Origin: Parelaphostrongylus tenuis
Taxonomy: Eukaryota; Nematoda; Chromadorea; Rhabditida; Metastrongylidae
Direction: 5' to 3'
Assembly: GCA_019055375.1 (NCBI GenBank)
Contig: JAHQIW010005275.1
Location: 434,001-498,000 of the forward strand
DNA length: 64,000 bases
Position 1 is the first letter of the stretch, and each line of letters starts with the position of its first letter. Positions 46,025 through 57,192 of this stretch are shown here, piece by piece. Under the pieces are notes generated by a model. That model had not been told where the DNA came from. It did no database searches and saw nothing but the letters and a program-made list of their open reading frames with translations. A program made the translations under genes and the position numbers.

Positions 46025-46665
46025 GTGCTTCTTATGTTGGCAAGGTACCAAGTCAGCCAAATATTCATCGTTATAAAAAAACTCAAAAAAAAAACTGAAA
46101 TTTGATACACTATCTTGCTTGGTGGGGTGAATAAAGTTTATCCTTGATGTTGATTTAAAGTAATTTGATGCTTCCAAGTCGTTTGTGGATTCTTTATTGT
46201 AATGTCTTCAAATCAAGCGTCCATGAACAACAGAGATTTGCGCAGAAACTGAGAATAAAGATTAATTAGGTGAAGTCGTGAAGCCTGCATCTAGGCCATG
46301 CTTCAGTCGACGATCGTCACTGATTTGCTCACAGCGCGCTTTAGTCCGGTTCGTTGTCACGTTTGGAGACGACATTCATCATCTAGCACTTAGCGTAATA
46401 ATACGTTGAAAACCGACATTCCTTCAACCTCGGTATTACCATTCGATAGTGTTTTCTTTGATGATTAAGCTTACACCACGAGATTGATAAGAAACTTTAT
46501 CAAGCGAACGTCTGACCGTTTTCGTCTTCTTCAGAGCCGACGATTCGAGTCGATTGTCCACAGTCGCTTGTCCTTCGTTACAAGAACAAATCATTGTGAG
46601 TCGACAATCGTTATTAGGCAATATCCGTTCTGTATGAAAACAAACCCTGATGAGTTACTTCATTC
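46025..46665. other. Non-coding stretch, possible old repeat
   Basis: The minus strand near 46500-46570 reads TCTGAAGAAGACGAAAACGG, resembling the 44.8-kb segment. No gene supported. Confidence 0.3.
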
Positions 46666-46686
46666 GGGGGGGGGGGGGGGGGGGGG
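46666..46686 (+). repeat. Uninterrupted run of 21 G
   Basis: Twenty-one consecutive G on the plus strand. Long G tracts form quadruplexes and are unstable in nematodes unless protected by the FANCJ/DOG-1 helicase. The run sits directly upstream of a possible exon. Confidence 0.95.
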
Positions 46687-46806
46687 CTACACTGAAGAAA
46701 ATTTGGCCCGAGTGACTACAAGACCCAAAGCTAAGATTATCGACAGTGGGCATTTGGCTCGATACATCGGTTTCGAGGAAGATGAAAATGTCGAAGCGTT
46801 AGCGAG
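46687..46806 (+). other. Possible orphan exon, unrecognised
   Basis: The frame after the G run reads TEENLARVTTRPKAKIIDSG and HLARYIGFEEDENVEALA, then a GTAATG donor after GCGAG. Composition is protein-like and acidic at its end, with no stop. I do not recognise the family and find no partner exon, so it may be a gene fragment. The ORF extends upstream through the G run as glycines, which is unlikely to be translated. Confidence 0.3.
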
Positions 46807-48736
46807 GTAATGTTCACTTTGAACCTCGTAATATTAGCTTATTCATAAAAAAATATTATTGGCATTCATCAGTTGATCTGAAAAATTCAAACAAAATTCC
46901 TTCCATGGTGGAAACGCAAAGAGCTGAAATTTTTTTTTCGGATCTACTTCGATTCGAGATCTCGTCAAAGCCTAGTTGATTACGGCCAGATATTGTTTAT
47001 TTCACTGAAATAAATGCTTTCTTCTCTTTTTAACCCGATTATTGATGATGTTTTCAATGTAAATGAAGTTAACATTGTCGGCTTATATTAACCACTTATG
47101 GAAATTTTTACGTCTCCGGTTTTCTTTTTCCCCGAAGTTAAGTGCAGAGCGTCAAAAGCTCGCCCGCGTGGATATTTCTCCATTGTCATATATCAAAGAA
47201 GTTTGATTATACCTGTTATGTTAAGAGTAACAACAGTAGCAATTTTTTCTCATTGTACAGGGATGCCGTAAGTATCGCTCAGATGGACTTTTGCGTTGAT
47301 AAGCATTCATTCGAGTGATCAACGAATAGTACGATGTTGGAAATCAATTCATTTACAATATTTCTTCATTTCCTTCTGATCATAATTTCAACTTTTCACT
47401 TTATCTTCACAGTTTTGGAAATAATCCAATTTTTCACCCACAAAAGTGCTGAAATACGAGCGAAACATGAGACCTGAAGTGGCTCCGGACCACTGATTAC
47501 CTTTCCGCTATCTCGTGTGTTGTCCACTACACTGTCGAAGCTCTAATGCATTTCAAAATTGCAATCCCATATTATGTCTCGATGAAGATTTGATCTTTGT
47601 CAAGACATGTTTGTTTCTGAGCCTTATAAAAATTATTATTCAAGAGTCGCTTACGTTTGTAAGACATGGAATTGCTGTGAATTGTTGGATAGATAAATAG
47701 ATATCTAGTAAGAAACAAGATGTCCAAATACATGACATCCTCCATTGAAGTCTATTCAAAAGACAACGATGAATGTAAGACTGAAATAAAATTTTCGCTC
47801 CTTATCGGTTTGTCATTTCTCTTTAAATTTTTTATTATAAATAAATAGTTTTGATGTGAAGAGACAGTGTGGCACTTTCCAACTTTCTCCCTCAGTCGGT
47901 TCCACCACCTTTCTTGCTTATTCACTATTTCTTCTCATTTTTCAGGTATTGTCTAATAACTATCATCTGGAAAGAGTGGAGGGGTCCTTTTCGCTTCTCT
48001 CGTCATTGTTCTTCTCACATTTCTTTGTTCTTTCACTTTATTGAGGTGTCCGACTTTCAACTTCGCCCTTGTCATTTTCGATTGCTTTCCTTTCTTGTTT
48101 TTACATCCACACAATTTTTCCCATCGTGTATTATTGATTTTTTGGCTGCCAAATTAAGTGTTATTTACATTTACCCGATAAAAAATCCCATTCTTATCAA
48201 GTACTCCATGGGCAGTGATAGGACGACTATAACGAACTCCTTGTTAGATTTATGAACAAAACACTTATAGGAAGCTCTGATACGGTTTCACTACCGAGTC
48301 AAAGTCGCGTTGTCCTAATTTTGATATTATTTCAATCTCGATATTATACTCTGAATATAAAGAGTGCATGCTTGTGGAAGAAAACTAAGAATTAATAATG
48401 TTGAAGCGTTAACAAAATAAACGAGAATAAAAATTAGTAACAGTGTTCAACGAGGTGGTGGAATATTTTTTATGCTGTGCTTGTAATCTTGTTGATTGGA
48501 CCAATTGACGAAATTAATAAAAATAACAGCAGATTAAAATGCAACAAAAATTTTTTTGATCAATTTTACGCATTTGGCTTGGTTTACGAAAGGTATCCGA
48601 TTGATCGATGATGCCAAAGTTGGAAAAAAGTCAGTTTCCAATTTATTATAATATCCTGTGCTTAGAATGTATGAACAGTTGTAAAGATTATCTTTTGAGA
48701 TTCTTCTAGTCATTCTGTTTGCTTTTCTTCATAATC
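46807..48736. other. Gene-poor AT-rich stretch
   Basis: No exon or element supported. The 128-residue ORF at 47869-48255 is rich in F, S, H and L from T/C-rich DNA and has no domain. Confidence 0.4.
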
Positions 48737-49330
48737 TCAACACGCAATGCTTCTGGTTTGTGATCCTGTTGACAAGCTCATAAGGTCAATCGTCATGCGA
48801 CACATTATCAGTTAGCAAAAGCGCATTTTCATAAACAAACCATCTCGCATTCGCCATTCGGCAAGTATGGGGATACTAACATAATTTGCTTTTTATTTGT
48901 GGGCTGTTTTTTTTTTTTGTAGGAGACGGTAAAGGTAGTAAGAAGCAGTGCCAGCACATTCCAGACACGATACCACAGATATTTGTTGGCTCTTGAAGAT
49001 TGAAAAGACGATGAAAGCTGTCGGCTTTGATCAATTTTTGGGAAAAACGCTGTCCATTCGACATTACTGACCCTTAAAATCCGCTTATGGGTATAAAGCA
49101 GCCATGAAGTACTGGCCAATAATAGCCAATAAACCGGTATGGGTATTGAGTATACTATTTAATTTGAGTTTTACGTGTGCTGGAAATTTTCCACTGCACT
49201 ACATATAGTTTGTTCAATAGCTAATCGAAATTAAATCAAAATAGAAGGGCTGAGAGCAAGAACGGCATCAAGCGAACTAGAAAATTTGTAGAAAACCTCT
49301 TCATGGGAAGCTCATCTTATCTTCAAAATG
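48737..49330 (-). repeat. Outer, diverged continuation of the palindrome unit
   Basis: Read on minus, this matches the inner unit copy at 50871-51370: CATGGCTGCTTTATACCCAT against CATGGCTACTATAATACCCA, then AAAAATTGATCAAAGCC against AAAAATTCATCAAAACC, and ATAATGTGTCGCATGACGAT against ATAAGTTGTCGCATGACATT. It carries a frame-broken version of the 76-residue ORF. It has no mirror partner immediately right of 58174, where the two flanks diverge. Confidence 0.6.
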
Positions 49331-49517
49331 GATAATGTTTTGCTTTCCCATAGTGTTTGCCGTCTCTAGTTGTCTTTTGATCGAATGGAATTCTAGGAGA
49401 AGAATTCTACTACCATTATTCTATTTGACTCATTAATCCACGTTATCGCACTGGTGCTTCTTTGTGCTTTAAGTTTAACTCTGTTCAATTTTACGAGGAC
49501 TTGTATACGACCATTAG

Positions 49518-49754
49518 TCATTCACGACTGCTGTTCATAATTTTTCGGAATAAACGTAATCCAATATCTCTACGAACGCTCCTTCTAATGAAAAACAATC
49601 GAGTATACTGGTGCCGAACTAAACTGGAAATCTGTTCAAGCGCAAGAAGAACGTCTTTTTCTGGAATAAAGGTGGTGTCATCAATGATCAAATGGATTTC
49701 GTATTCTTTTTGTATTTGAAGAAAAACTCTATCGATCAATAGCGTAGCGTCCAA
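49518..49754 (-). CDS. Small ORF V, unknown function (left outer copy)
   Basis: A 78-residue frame starting at a TTG codon: TLLIDRVFLQIQKEYEIHLI, DDTTFIPEKDVLLALEQI, LFFIRRSVRRDIGLRLFRKI. It lies about 130 bp downstream of ORF U in the same direction. The mirror copy is 57751-57987 with one residue change (S to G). The inner tandem unit keeps the beginning (TLLIDRVFLEAQKIQLHLII) but loses the frame by a one-base deletion. It may be an exon rather than a whole gene. No domain recognised. Confidence 0.35.
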   Translation of the reverse strand: MDATLLIDRVFLQIQKEYEIHLIIDDTTFIPEKDVLLALEQISSLVRHQYTRLFFIRRSVRRDIGLRLFRKIMNSSRE

Positions 49755-49882
49755 TCACAGTTTCACATTGAAATCAGTATTCGTCGAGTAATCAGTACAG
49801 AGTCGGTGAACTAGTTTTTTAGTATTCCTTTTGAAGAGTAAATGTGAGATTATTCAACGTAGAATTTATTGAACATAAATCA

Positions 49883-50311
49883 CTACAATAAAATAATGGT
49901 TGACGTTTCGGCGGTTTTTTCGACTTCATCTTGTATTACACAAATAGGCCGATTATTTGCAGTAGAGTATTGGGGATTGATAGCTGTGGTGTCCGCGCCA
50001 CTTCTGACGAGGTGGAAGTGATTGACTAACCTGCGAAGAATACGACGTGGCGATTTGTGCGCTGCCGACCACCATCGGCTCATAAACTTACCTGGCTGGG
50101 GGGCTCTCGCGATCAAGAAGGCGGGACCCCCATGGTGAGGCCCACACATTGCACTTCCGTGAGGGCTGACCCATGTGGCTACTTCGAGTTGAAGTAAGCC
50201 AACAGCTAAATTTTTGCGTGTGGGGCTGCGTTCGCGCGGCTCTGGCAAGGATGCTTCGGAGCAGGAGGATGGTGAGTGTAGCAAGATGAATCTGGATTTT
50301 CTAGTATTCAT
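49883..50311 (-). CDS. Small ORF U, unknown function (left outer copy, frame intact)
   Basis: From the ATG at 50311 a 142-residue frame runs without interruption to the stop at 49883: MNTRKSRFILLHSPSS start, basic middle (EPRERSPTRKNLAVGLLQLE), MCGPHHGGPAFLIARAPQPG, KFMSRWWSAAHKSPRRILRR, LVNHFHLVRSGADTTAINPQ, and an acidic/hydrophobic end (QDEVEKTAETSTIILL). The open frame extends further upstream to 50491. A perfect GTAAGT after the APQP codons and TTCGCAG 61 bp on could act as an intron, but splicing this copy produces an immediate stop. An AATAAA lies just after the stop. I do not recognise the protein; dibasic sites are present but no peptide repeats. Confidence 0.4.
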   Translation of the reverse strand: MNTRKSRFILLHSPSSCSEASLPEPRERSPTRKNLAVGLLQLEVATWVSPHGSAMCGPHHGGPAFLIARAPQPGKFMSRWWSAAHKSPRRILRRLVNHFHLVRSGADTTAINPQYSTANNRPICVIQDEVEKTAETSTIILL

Positions 50312-50948
50312 ATTGCTGCAATTTTTGGCCTTTTTTGTTTCTTTATAGAGTCCAAATAAATGAACATAAGAGATGCAGCAATACGTGCCAGAATTTCGAG
50401 AACGAAGTGCGCAGAACATGTAATACACCTCAGCGACAATTGTTGAAGTGATTTTGAAGACTTCGAGAACGTAGAAGCGAAATAACCGCACTAGAGGTCG
50501 CCCTTTTTCATGAAAACTTTAGAATAAAAGTATAATCTTCAACGAGTCTCTAAAGCGAGCCAAATCTCTTGAGCTAGTTGTGCATGCAATACCTGAAATG
50601 AAAGACCACTTGACTCCCAAATGAAGAATTGAAAGTTTCTACTGGTTGCCACACTACTCACTCGGCGATCAACAAAACTGCATATAGAACAATGTTCTTT
50701 TATTGGCCTGAAGACTCAGTGGTGCTGTTGTAAATGGAGTTTCAATGGAAATTTTGCTGTCTTACTAATTTCAGTCAACAACCACGTCCTTTTTCAACCT
50801 GGTCTTATCGTCAGTTTCCTGGTTACCTAAATTCTAATTTCATATTTCTATCTTATCTTAAATTCAACACGTAATGCTTGTGATTGCAATCGTATTGACA
50901 TGCTCATAAGGTCAATGTCATGCGACAACTTATCAGTTAGCAATAGCG

Positions 50949-51179
50949 CTATTTTGTTGTGGCCACTAGAATGGAATCTTCGGCAGCATGAATGCGTTCG
51001 ATTTTTGATTGGTGGGCTGAAAGTGCCGGATCATTAAAAGACGAAGCCACAGGTATCTTCAATCTTTTGTGGGATGAAAAGGTGGTGAAAACTGCCGGTT
51101 TTGATGAATTTTTGGACAAAAGCTGTCCATTTGACTTCGCTAACTCACTAAGTCCATTTATGGGTATTATAGTAGCCAT
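50949..51179 (-). CDS. Small ORF W, unknown function (left inner copy)
   Basis: A 76-residue ATG-initiated frame: MATIIPINGLSELAKSNGQL, LSKNSSKPAVFTTFSSHKRL, KIPVASSFNDPALSAHQS, KIERIHAAEDSILVATTK. Identical to its mirror copy at 56326-56556. Composition is protein-like, with no membrane segment or known motif. The homologous outer copy near 48.9-49.1 kb has stops, so it may be a decaying gene or an exon. Confidence 0.35.
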   Translation of the reverse strand: MATIIPINGLSELAKSNGQLLSKNSSKPAVFTTFSSHKRLKIPVASSFNDPALSAHQSKIERIHAAEDSILVATTK

Positions 51180-52033
51180 GATGTACTGATCAATAAACCA
51201 GTACGGGTAATAAGTATAATGTCCAGTTTAAGTTTTACGTGTTCCAGAAATTTTCCACTGCACTACATATAATTGTTCAATGGATATTCGGAAGTAAATC
51301 GAAATAGAAGGGCTGAGACCAAAAGCGGCATTAAGTGCACATGATAATTTGTAAAAAAGCATCCTCTTAGAAAGCTCATCTTTTCTTTCAGATGGATTTA
51401 TTCAAAATAGCTGTGTGATCCGTTCTAGAGAAACTCATTATGCTCGAAGTTGAAGGCGAAAACAACGAAGAGATTAGTTTCAATGAATAACAGTGTTTTA
51501 TTTTCTTATGGCGTTCGTCGCTTCTAGTTATCTTTTGATCGAATGGACTATTATCAGAAGAAACGTAATCGCGTTATTCTATTCGATCGGTTCGTCTACG
51601 CTGTTCCACGATGCTTTTTTGTGCATTCGGTTGAGTCATGTTCAATTTTACAAGGAAATGAAGACGACTTATTGCCATTTATGACTGCAGCTCATAATTT
51701 TATGCAAATAAACGTAATTGATATCTTTATGAACGCCTCTTCTGATTGAAAATAATTGAGTATTCTGATGTAATGAACTATCTTGGAATTTTGCTGGAAC
51801 GCAAGAAGAACGTTTTTTCAGAATAATGGTTGTGTCATCAATAATCAAATGGAGTTGTATTTTTTGTGCTTCAAGAAAAACTCTATCGATCAATAGCGTA
51901 GCGTCGAATCACAGCTTCACGTTGAAATGTATTCGTCCAGTAATCAGTACAGAGTCGGTGAACTAGTTTTTAATGTTCCACTTTATGACCAGATGTGAAA
52001 TTATTCATCGTAGAGTTTTTTGCATACAAATCA

Positions 52034-52465
52034 CTACAATAAAATAATGGCTGACGCTTCGGCGGCTTTTTCGACTGCATCTTGTATTACACAAATAGGC
52101 CGATGATTTGCAGCAGAGTATTGGGGATTGATGATTGTCGTGTCCGCGCCACTTCTGACGAGGTGGAAGTGATTGACTAACCCGCGAAGAATACGACGTG
52201 GCGATTTGTGCGCTGCCGACCACCGTCGGCTCATAAACTTACCTGGCTGGGGGGCTCTCGCGATCAAGAAGGCGGGACCCCCATGGTGAGGCCCACACAT
52301 TGCACTTTCGTGAAGGCTGACCCGTGTGGCTGCTTCGAGTTGAAGTAAGCCAACAGCTAAATTTTTGCGTGTGGGGCTGCGTTCGCGCGGCCCTGACGAG
52401 GTTGGTAGACGTCAGCTGGAGGACGTAGCGAGTAGTAGTAGCACAATGGATCTTGATTTTATCAT
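52034..52465 (-). pseudogene. ORF U, left inner copy, one internal stop
   Basis: The frame from the ATG at 52465 begins MIKSRSIVLLLLATSSS, which looks like a secretory signal peptide. It hits TGA at codon 18, then continues in the same frame to 52034 with about 125 further codons homologous to the outer copy. The intron-like GTAAGT is kept but the AG acceptor is GG. The only obstacle to translation is the single TGA. Same sequence as 55040-55471. Confidence 0.45.
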
Positions 52466-52740
52466 ATTAAAATTGGTACAATTATTGACCTCCTTGTCAT
52501 CTGAAAAAATCAAAGTGAACAAAAATTAGAGATGCAAGCACACGCTGAAATCTTGAGAACTTGGTGGCAAGACACATGATACGCTTTGGCCATTATCGTT
52601 GAAAGAATTCTTAGCGACGTCGCACATGTAAAAACGGGATCACCGATTCGATGGTCAGCGTACTTCACGAACCGAATCCCAATGGGCTAATTGTGCACGC
52701 AGCTTAGTGAAGTTCAAAGTCTATTGGCTTCTACATATTA

Positions 52741-53318
52741 GGTTTCCAACTAAGTTTCCGAACTTGATCCAAAAGTTCAAAATTTTGTTTCTTCCAAGTA
52801 ATCGAAAGTATTACGTAACATTATGTCATTATCTTAACATTTTATCTTTCAAAGTCTTCCAAATCTGCTCGTCTAAACGTTGCAAATCATCGACCAAATC
52901 ATTGGTGGACAAAGTCGGATCTTCTTCAATCGCCCCAATGATTGCTTCTCGATCAATTTCACGCGGTCTTGCGGATCTTGGTTGATCGGCCAAATCAGTA
53001 TCTCCATTGCGAAATTTTGCATATCATCCATACACCCTTGATTTTTTACCCACAACTCACAATCAGTTCTATCCACAACTTGGCGGCCTCTTGCACGATT
53101 GATGTCAAATGTAGTTTGAAAATTGTGCCCCAATTGAAACTCGTGAAGCAGTAAGTTGCAAATGACTTCCCGTGACGGTCCCATTGTTGGACAAGTATTT
53201 GCAAAAATATACCAAGTGATGCGCAAGAAAATTCTGCACGGAATACATACGAGAACAATTTGTTTTTATGGGAAATTTTTTCTTTCTTGAATCAAGTTCA
53301 GAAACTTTGTTGGAGCCC
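52741..53318 (-). mobile_element. Mariner deletion derivative, 578 bp (left arm)
   Basis: Ends GGTTTCCAACTAAGTTTCCG and, inverted, GGGCTCCAACAAAGTTTCTG, followed by GAACTTGATxCAA on both, with TA dinucleotides directly outside each end. The minus-strand frame (52873-53226) resembles the mariner transposase N-terminus: LLLHEFQLGHNFQTTFDINR, GRQVVDRT, with frameshifts, then REAIIGAIEEDPTLSTNDLV in another frame. The catalytic domain is absent. The overlapping 92-residue plus ORF is a shadow. Confidence 0.75.
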
Positions 53319-53615
53319 TAGTAACTCAGTCGGCAATCAGCACAACTGCACATGAAACAGATTATTGATGCAGTTCTTGAGCAAAAACTTTACTTTATGG
53401 TACCTTTGAAATAGTTATGTTTTTACTCACATTCACTAATTCGATGCACACAATAGTCGTTATTAAAATCAATAGCTTCTCTAAAAACAACTGTAACTTT
53501 TTGTTCTCAGGTCTTTCACTTGTCAACTGCAGGCAGGCCACACAGAGACTCTTGAGGTTAGGGCTACGCCTGACCCAGATTGAAAAAAGTCAGCACGGGG
53601 TCTAATGCGAGATCA

Positions 53616-53886
53616 GAAATTTTTGTGCAGCAAAAGGTCCCTCCGAAAACCATTTCCGATAACGGAATTGTACCCACCTTTTCACGTTTTCTAGTCTGCA
53701 TCAAAATTATTCTTCGCTCTATGTGTTCCAGTACTTCTAGTATTCAGTCCTTACACTCTTTGCTTGCTAGAATTTCGAAAAAAAAATTACTCTCCTGAAG
53801 CAGGAATTTAGCAAATCGCAATGTTGTGAACAAGATCTGGAAAATCAAAAATGGACTCGGAAAGATGAGTGCGCTGCAATTACGCA
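53616..53886. other. Unique spacer at the palindrome centre
   Basis: 271 bases with no inverted partner. The arm sequence stops at GATCA (53615) and resumes at TGATC (53887). CCAGTACTTCTAGTATTCAG near 53733 resembles the tail of family-B SINEs, suggesting a repeat remnant at the inversion point. Confidence 0.6.
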
Positions 53887-54186
53887 TGATCTCGCATTAG
53901 ACCCCGTGCTGACTTTTTTCAATCTGGGTCAGGCGTAGCCCTAACCTCAAGAGTCTCTGTGTGGCCTGCCTGCAGTTGACAAGTGAAAGACCTGAGAACA
54001 AAAAGTTACAGTTGTTTTTAGAGAAGCTATTGATTTTAATAACGACTATTTGTGTGCATCGAATTAGTGAAATGTGAGTAAAAACCATAACTATTTCAAA
54101 GGTACCATAAAGTAAAGTTTTTGCTCAAGAACTGCATCAATAATCTGTTTCATGTGCAGTTGTGCTGATTGCCGACTGAGTTACTA

Positions 54187-54764
54187 GGGCTCCAACTAAG
54201 TTTCTGAACTTGATTCAAGAAAGAAAAAATTTCCCATAAAAACAAATTGTTCTCGTACGTATTCCGTGCAGAATTTTCTTGCGCATCACTTGGTATATTT
54301 TTGCAAATACTTGTCCAACAATGGGACCGTCACGGGAAGTCATTTGCAACTTACTGCTTCACGAGTTTCAATTGGGGCACAATTTTCAAACTACATTTGA
54401 CATCAATCGTGCAAGAGGCCGCCAAGTTGTGGATAGAACTGATTGTGAGTTGTGGGTAAAAAATCAAGGGTGTATGGATGATATGCAAAATTTCGCAATG
54501 GAGATACTGATTTGGCCGATCAACCAAGATCCGCAAGACCGCGTGAAATTGATCGAGAAGCAATCATTGGGGCGATTGAAGAAGATCCGACTTTGTCCAC
54601 CAATGATTTGGTCGATGATTTGCAACGTTTAGACGAGCAGATTTGGAAGACTTTGAAAGATAAAATGTTAAGATAATGACATAATGTTACGTAATACTTT
54701 CGATTACTTGGAAGAAACAAAATTTTGAACTTTTGGATCAAGTTCGGAAACTTAGTTGGAAACC
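54187..54764 (+). mobile_element. Mariner deletion derivative, 578 bp (right arm)
   Basis: Mirror image of the element at 52741-53318, with the same TA-flanked ends and transposase N-terminal fragment at 54279-54632. It must have been present before the inverted duplication, since both copies sit at mirrored positions and look identical. Confidence 0.75.
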
Positions 54765-55039
54765 TAATATGTAGAAGCCAATAGACTTTGAACTTCACTA
54801 AGCTGCGTGCACAATTAGCCCATTGGGATTCGGTTCGTGAAGTACGCTGACCATCGAATCGGTGATCCCGTTTTTACATGTGCGACGTCGCTAAGAATTC
54901 TTTCAACGATAATGGCCAAAGCGTATCATGTGTCTTGCCACCAAGTTCTCAAGATTTCAGCGTGTGCTTGCATCTCTAATTTTTGTTCACTTTGATTTTT
55001 TCAGATGACAAGGAGGTCAATAATTGTACCAATTTTAAT

Positions 55040-55471
55040 ATGATAAAATCAAGATCCATTGTGCTACTACTACTCGCTACGTCCTCCAGCTGACGTCTAC
55101 CAACCTCGTCAGGGCCGCGCGAACGCAGCCCCACACGCAAAAATTTAGCTGTTGGCTTACTTCAACTCGAAGCAGCCACACGGGTCAGCCTTCACGAAAG
55201 TGCAATGTGTGGGCCTCACCATGGGGGTCCCGCCTTCTTGATCGCGAGAGCCCCCCAGCCAGGTAAGTTTATGAGCCGACGGTGGTCGGCAGCGCACAAA
55301 TCGCCACGTCGTATTCTTCGCGGGTTAGTCAATCACTTCCACCTCGTCAGAAGTGGCGCGGACACGACAATCATCAATCCCCAATACTCTGCTGCAAATC
55401 ATCGGCCTATTTGTGTAATACAAGATGCAGTCGAAAAAGCCGCCGAAGCGTCAGCCATTATTTTATTGTAG
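55040..55471 (+). pseudogene. ORF U, right inner copy, one internal stop
   Basis: 144 codons from ATG (55040) to stop (55471) with a single TGA at codon 18, directly after a hydrophobic leader (SIVLLLLATSSS). The TTTTTTCAG upstream (about 54994-55002) is a good acceptor for a first exon. The intron-like segment 55263-55323 has lost its AG. Downstream residues differ from the outer copy at many positions, mostly amino-acid changing. Confidence 0.45.
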
Positions 55472-56325
55472 TGATTTGTATGCAAAAAACTCTACGATGA
55501 ATAATTTCACATCTGGTCATAAAGTGGAACATTAAAAACTAGTTCACCGACTCTGTACTGATTACTGGACGAATACATTTCAACGTGAAGCTGTGATTCG
55601 ACGCTACGCTATTGATCGATAGAGTTTTTCTTGAAGCACAAAAAATACAACTCCATTTGATTATTGATGACACAACCATTATTCTGAAAAAAACGTTCTT
55701 CTTGCGTTCCAGCAAAATTCCAAGATAGTTCATTACATCAGAATACTCAATTATTTTCAATCAGAAGAGGCGTTCATAAAGATATCAATTACGTTTATTT
55801 GCATAAAATTATGAGCTGCAGTCATAAATGGCAATAAGTCGTCTTCATTTCCTTGTAAAATTGAACATGACTCAACCGAATGCACAAAAAAGCATCGTGG
55901 AACAGCGTAGACGAACCGATCGAATAGAATAACGCGATTACGTTTCTTCTGATAATAGTCCATTCGATCAAAAGATAACTAGAAGCGACGAACGCCATAA
56001 GAAAATAAAACACTGTTATTCATTGAAACTAATCTCTTCGTTGTTTTCGCCTTCAACTTCGAGCATAATGAGTTTCTCTAGAACGGATCACACAGCTATT
56101 TTGAATAATCCATCTGAAAGAAAAGATGAGCTTTCTAAGAGGATGCTTTTTTACAAATTATCATGTGCACTTAATGCCGCTTTTGGTCTCAGCCCTTCTA
56201 TTTCGATTTACTTCCGAATATCCATTGAACAATTATATGTAGTGCAGTGGAAAATTTCTGGAACACGTAAAACTTAAACTGGACATTATACTTATTACCC
56301 GTACTGGTTTATTGATCAGTACATC

Positions 56326-56556
56326 ATGGCTACTATAATACCCATAAATGGACTTAGTGAGTTAGCGAAGTCAAATGGACAGCTTTTGTCCAAAAATTCA
56401 TCAAAACCGGCAGTTTTCACCACCTTTTCATCCCACAAAAGATTGAAGATACCTGTGGCTTCGTCTTTTAATGATCCGGCACTTTCAGCCCACCAATCAA
56501 AAATCGAACGCATTCATGCTGCCGAAGATTCCATTCTAGTGGCCACAACAAAATAG
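56326..56556 (+). CDS. Small ORF W, unknown function (right inner copy)
   Basis: Mirror copy of 50949-51179 with the same 76-residue translation. It lies about 855 bp downstream of inner ORF U in the same orientation. Confidence 0.35.
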   Translation: MATIIPINGLSELAKSNGQLLSKNSSKPAVFTTFSSHKRLKIPVASSFNDPALSAHQSKIERIHAAEDSILVATTK

Positions 56557-57192
56557 CGCTATTGCTAACTGATAAGTTGTCGCATGACATTGACCTTATG
56601 AGCATGTCAATACGATTGCAATCACAAGCATTACGTGTTGAATTTAAGATAAGATAGAAATATGAAATTAGAATTTAGGTAACCAGGAAACTGACGATAA
56701 GACCAGGTTGAAAAAGGACGTGGTTGTTGACTGAAATTAGTAAGACAGCAAAATTTCCATTGAAACTCCATTTACAACAGCACCACTGAGTCTTCAGGCC
56801 AATAAAGAACATTGTTCTATATGCAGTTTTGTTGATCGCCGAGTGAGTAGTGTGGCAACCAGTAGAAACTTTCAATTCTTCATTTGGGAGTCAAGTGGTC
56901 TTTCATTTCAGGTATTGCATGCACAACTAGCTCAAGAGATTTGGCTCGCTTTAGAGACTCGTTGAAGATTATACTTTTATTCTAAAGTTTTCATGAAAAA
57001 GGGCGACCTCTAGTGCGGTTATTTCGCTTCTACGTTCTCGAAGTCTTCAAAATCACTTCAACAATTGTCGCTGAGGTGTATTACATGTTCTGCGCACTTC
57101 GTTCTCGAAATTCTGGCACGTATTGCTGCATCTCTTATGTTCATTTATTTGGACTCTATAAAGAAACAAAAAAGGCCAAAAATTGCAGCAAT

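Noticed and set aside
47869..48255. 128-codon plus-strand ORF
   Set aside because: T/C-rich DNA gives an F/S/H/L-rich translation, no splice or domain evidence, and overlapping ORFs in other frames.
49883..50491. Neuropeptide precursor with dibasic sites (ORF U)
   Set aside because: Dibasic sites exist, but there are no repeated peptides or amidation-ready GKR/GRR units; composition alone does not support it.
52707..52985. 92-codon plus-strand ORF in the left arm (and mirror 54520-54798)
   Set aside because: Runs antisense through the mariner derivative from a GTG; a shadow of the transposase fragment.
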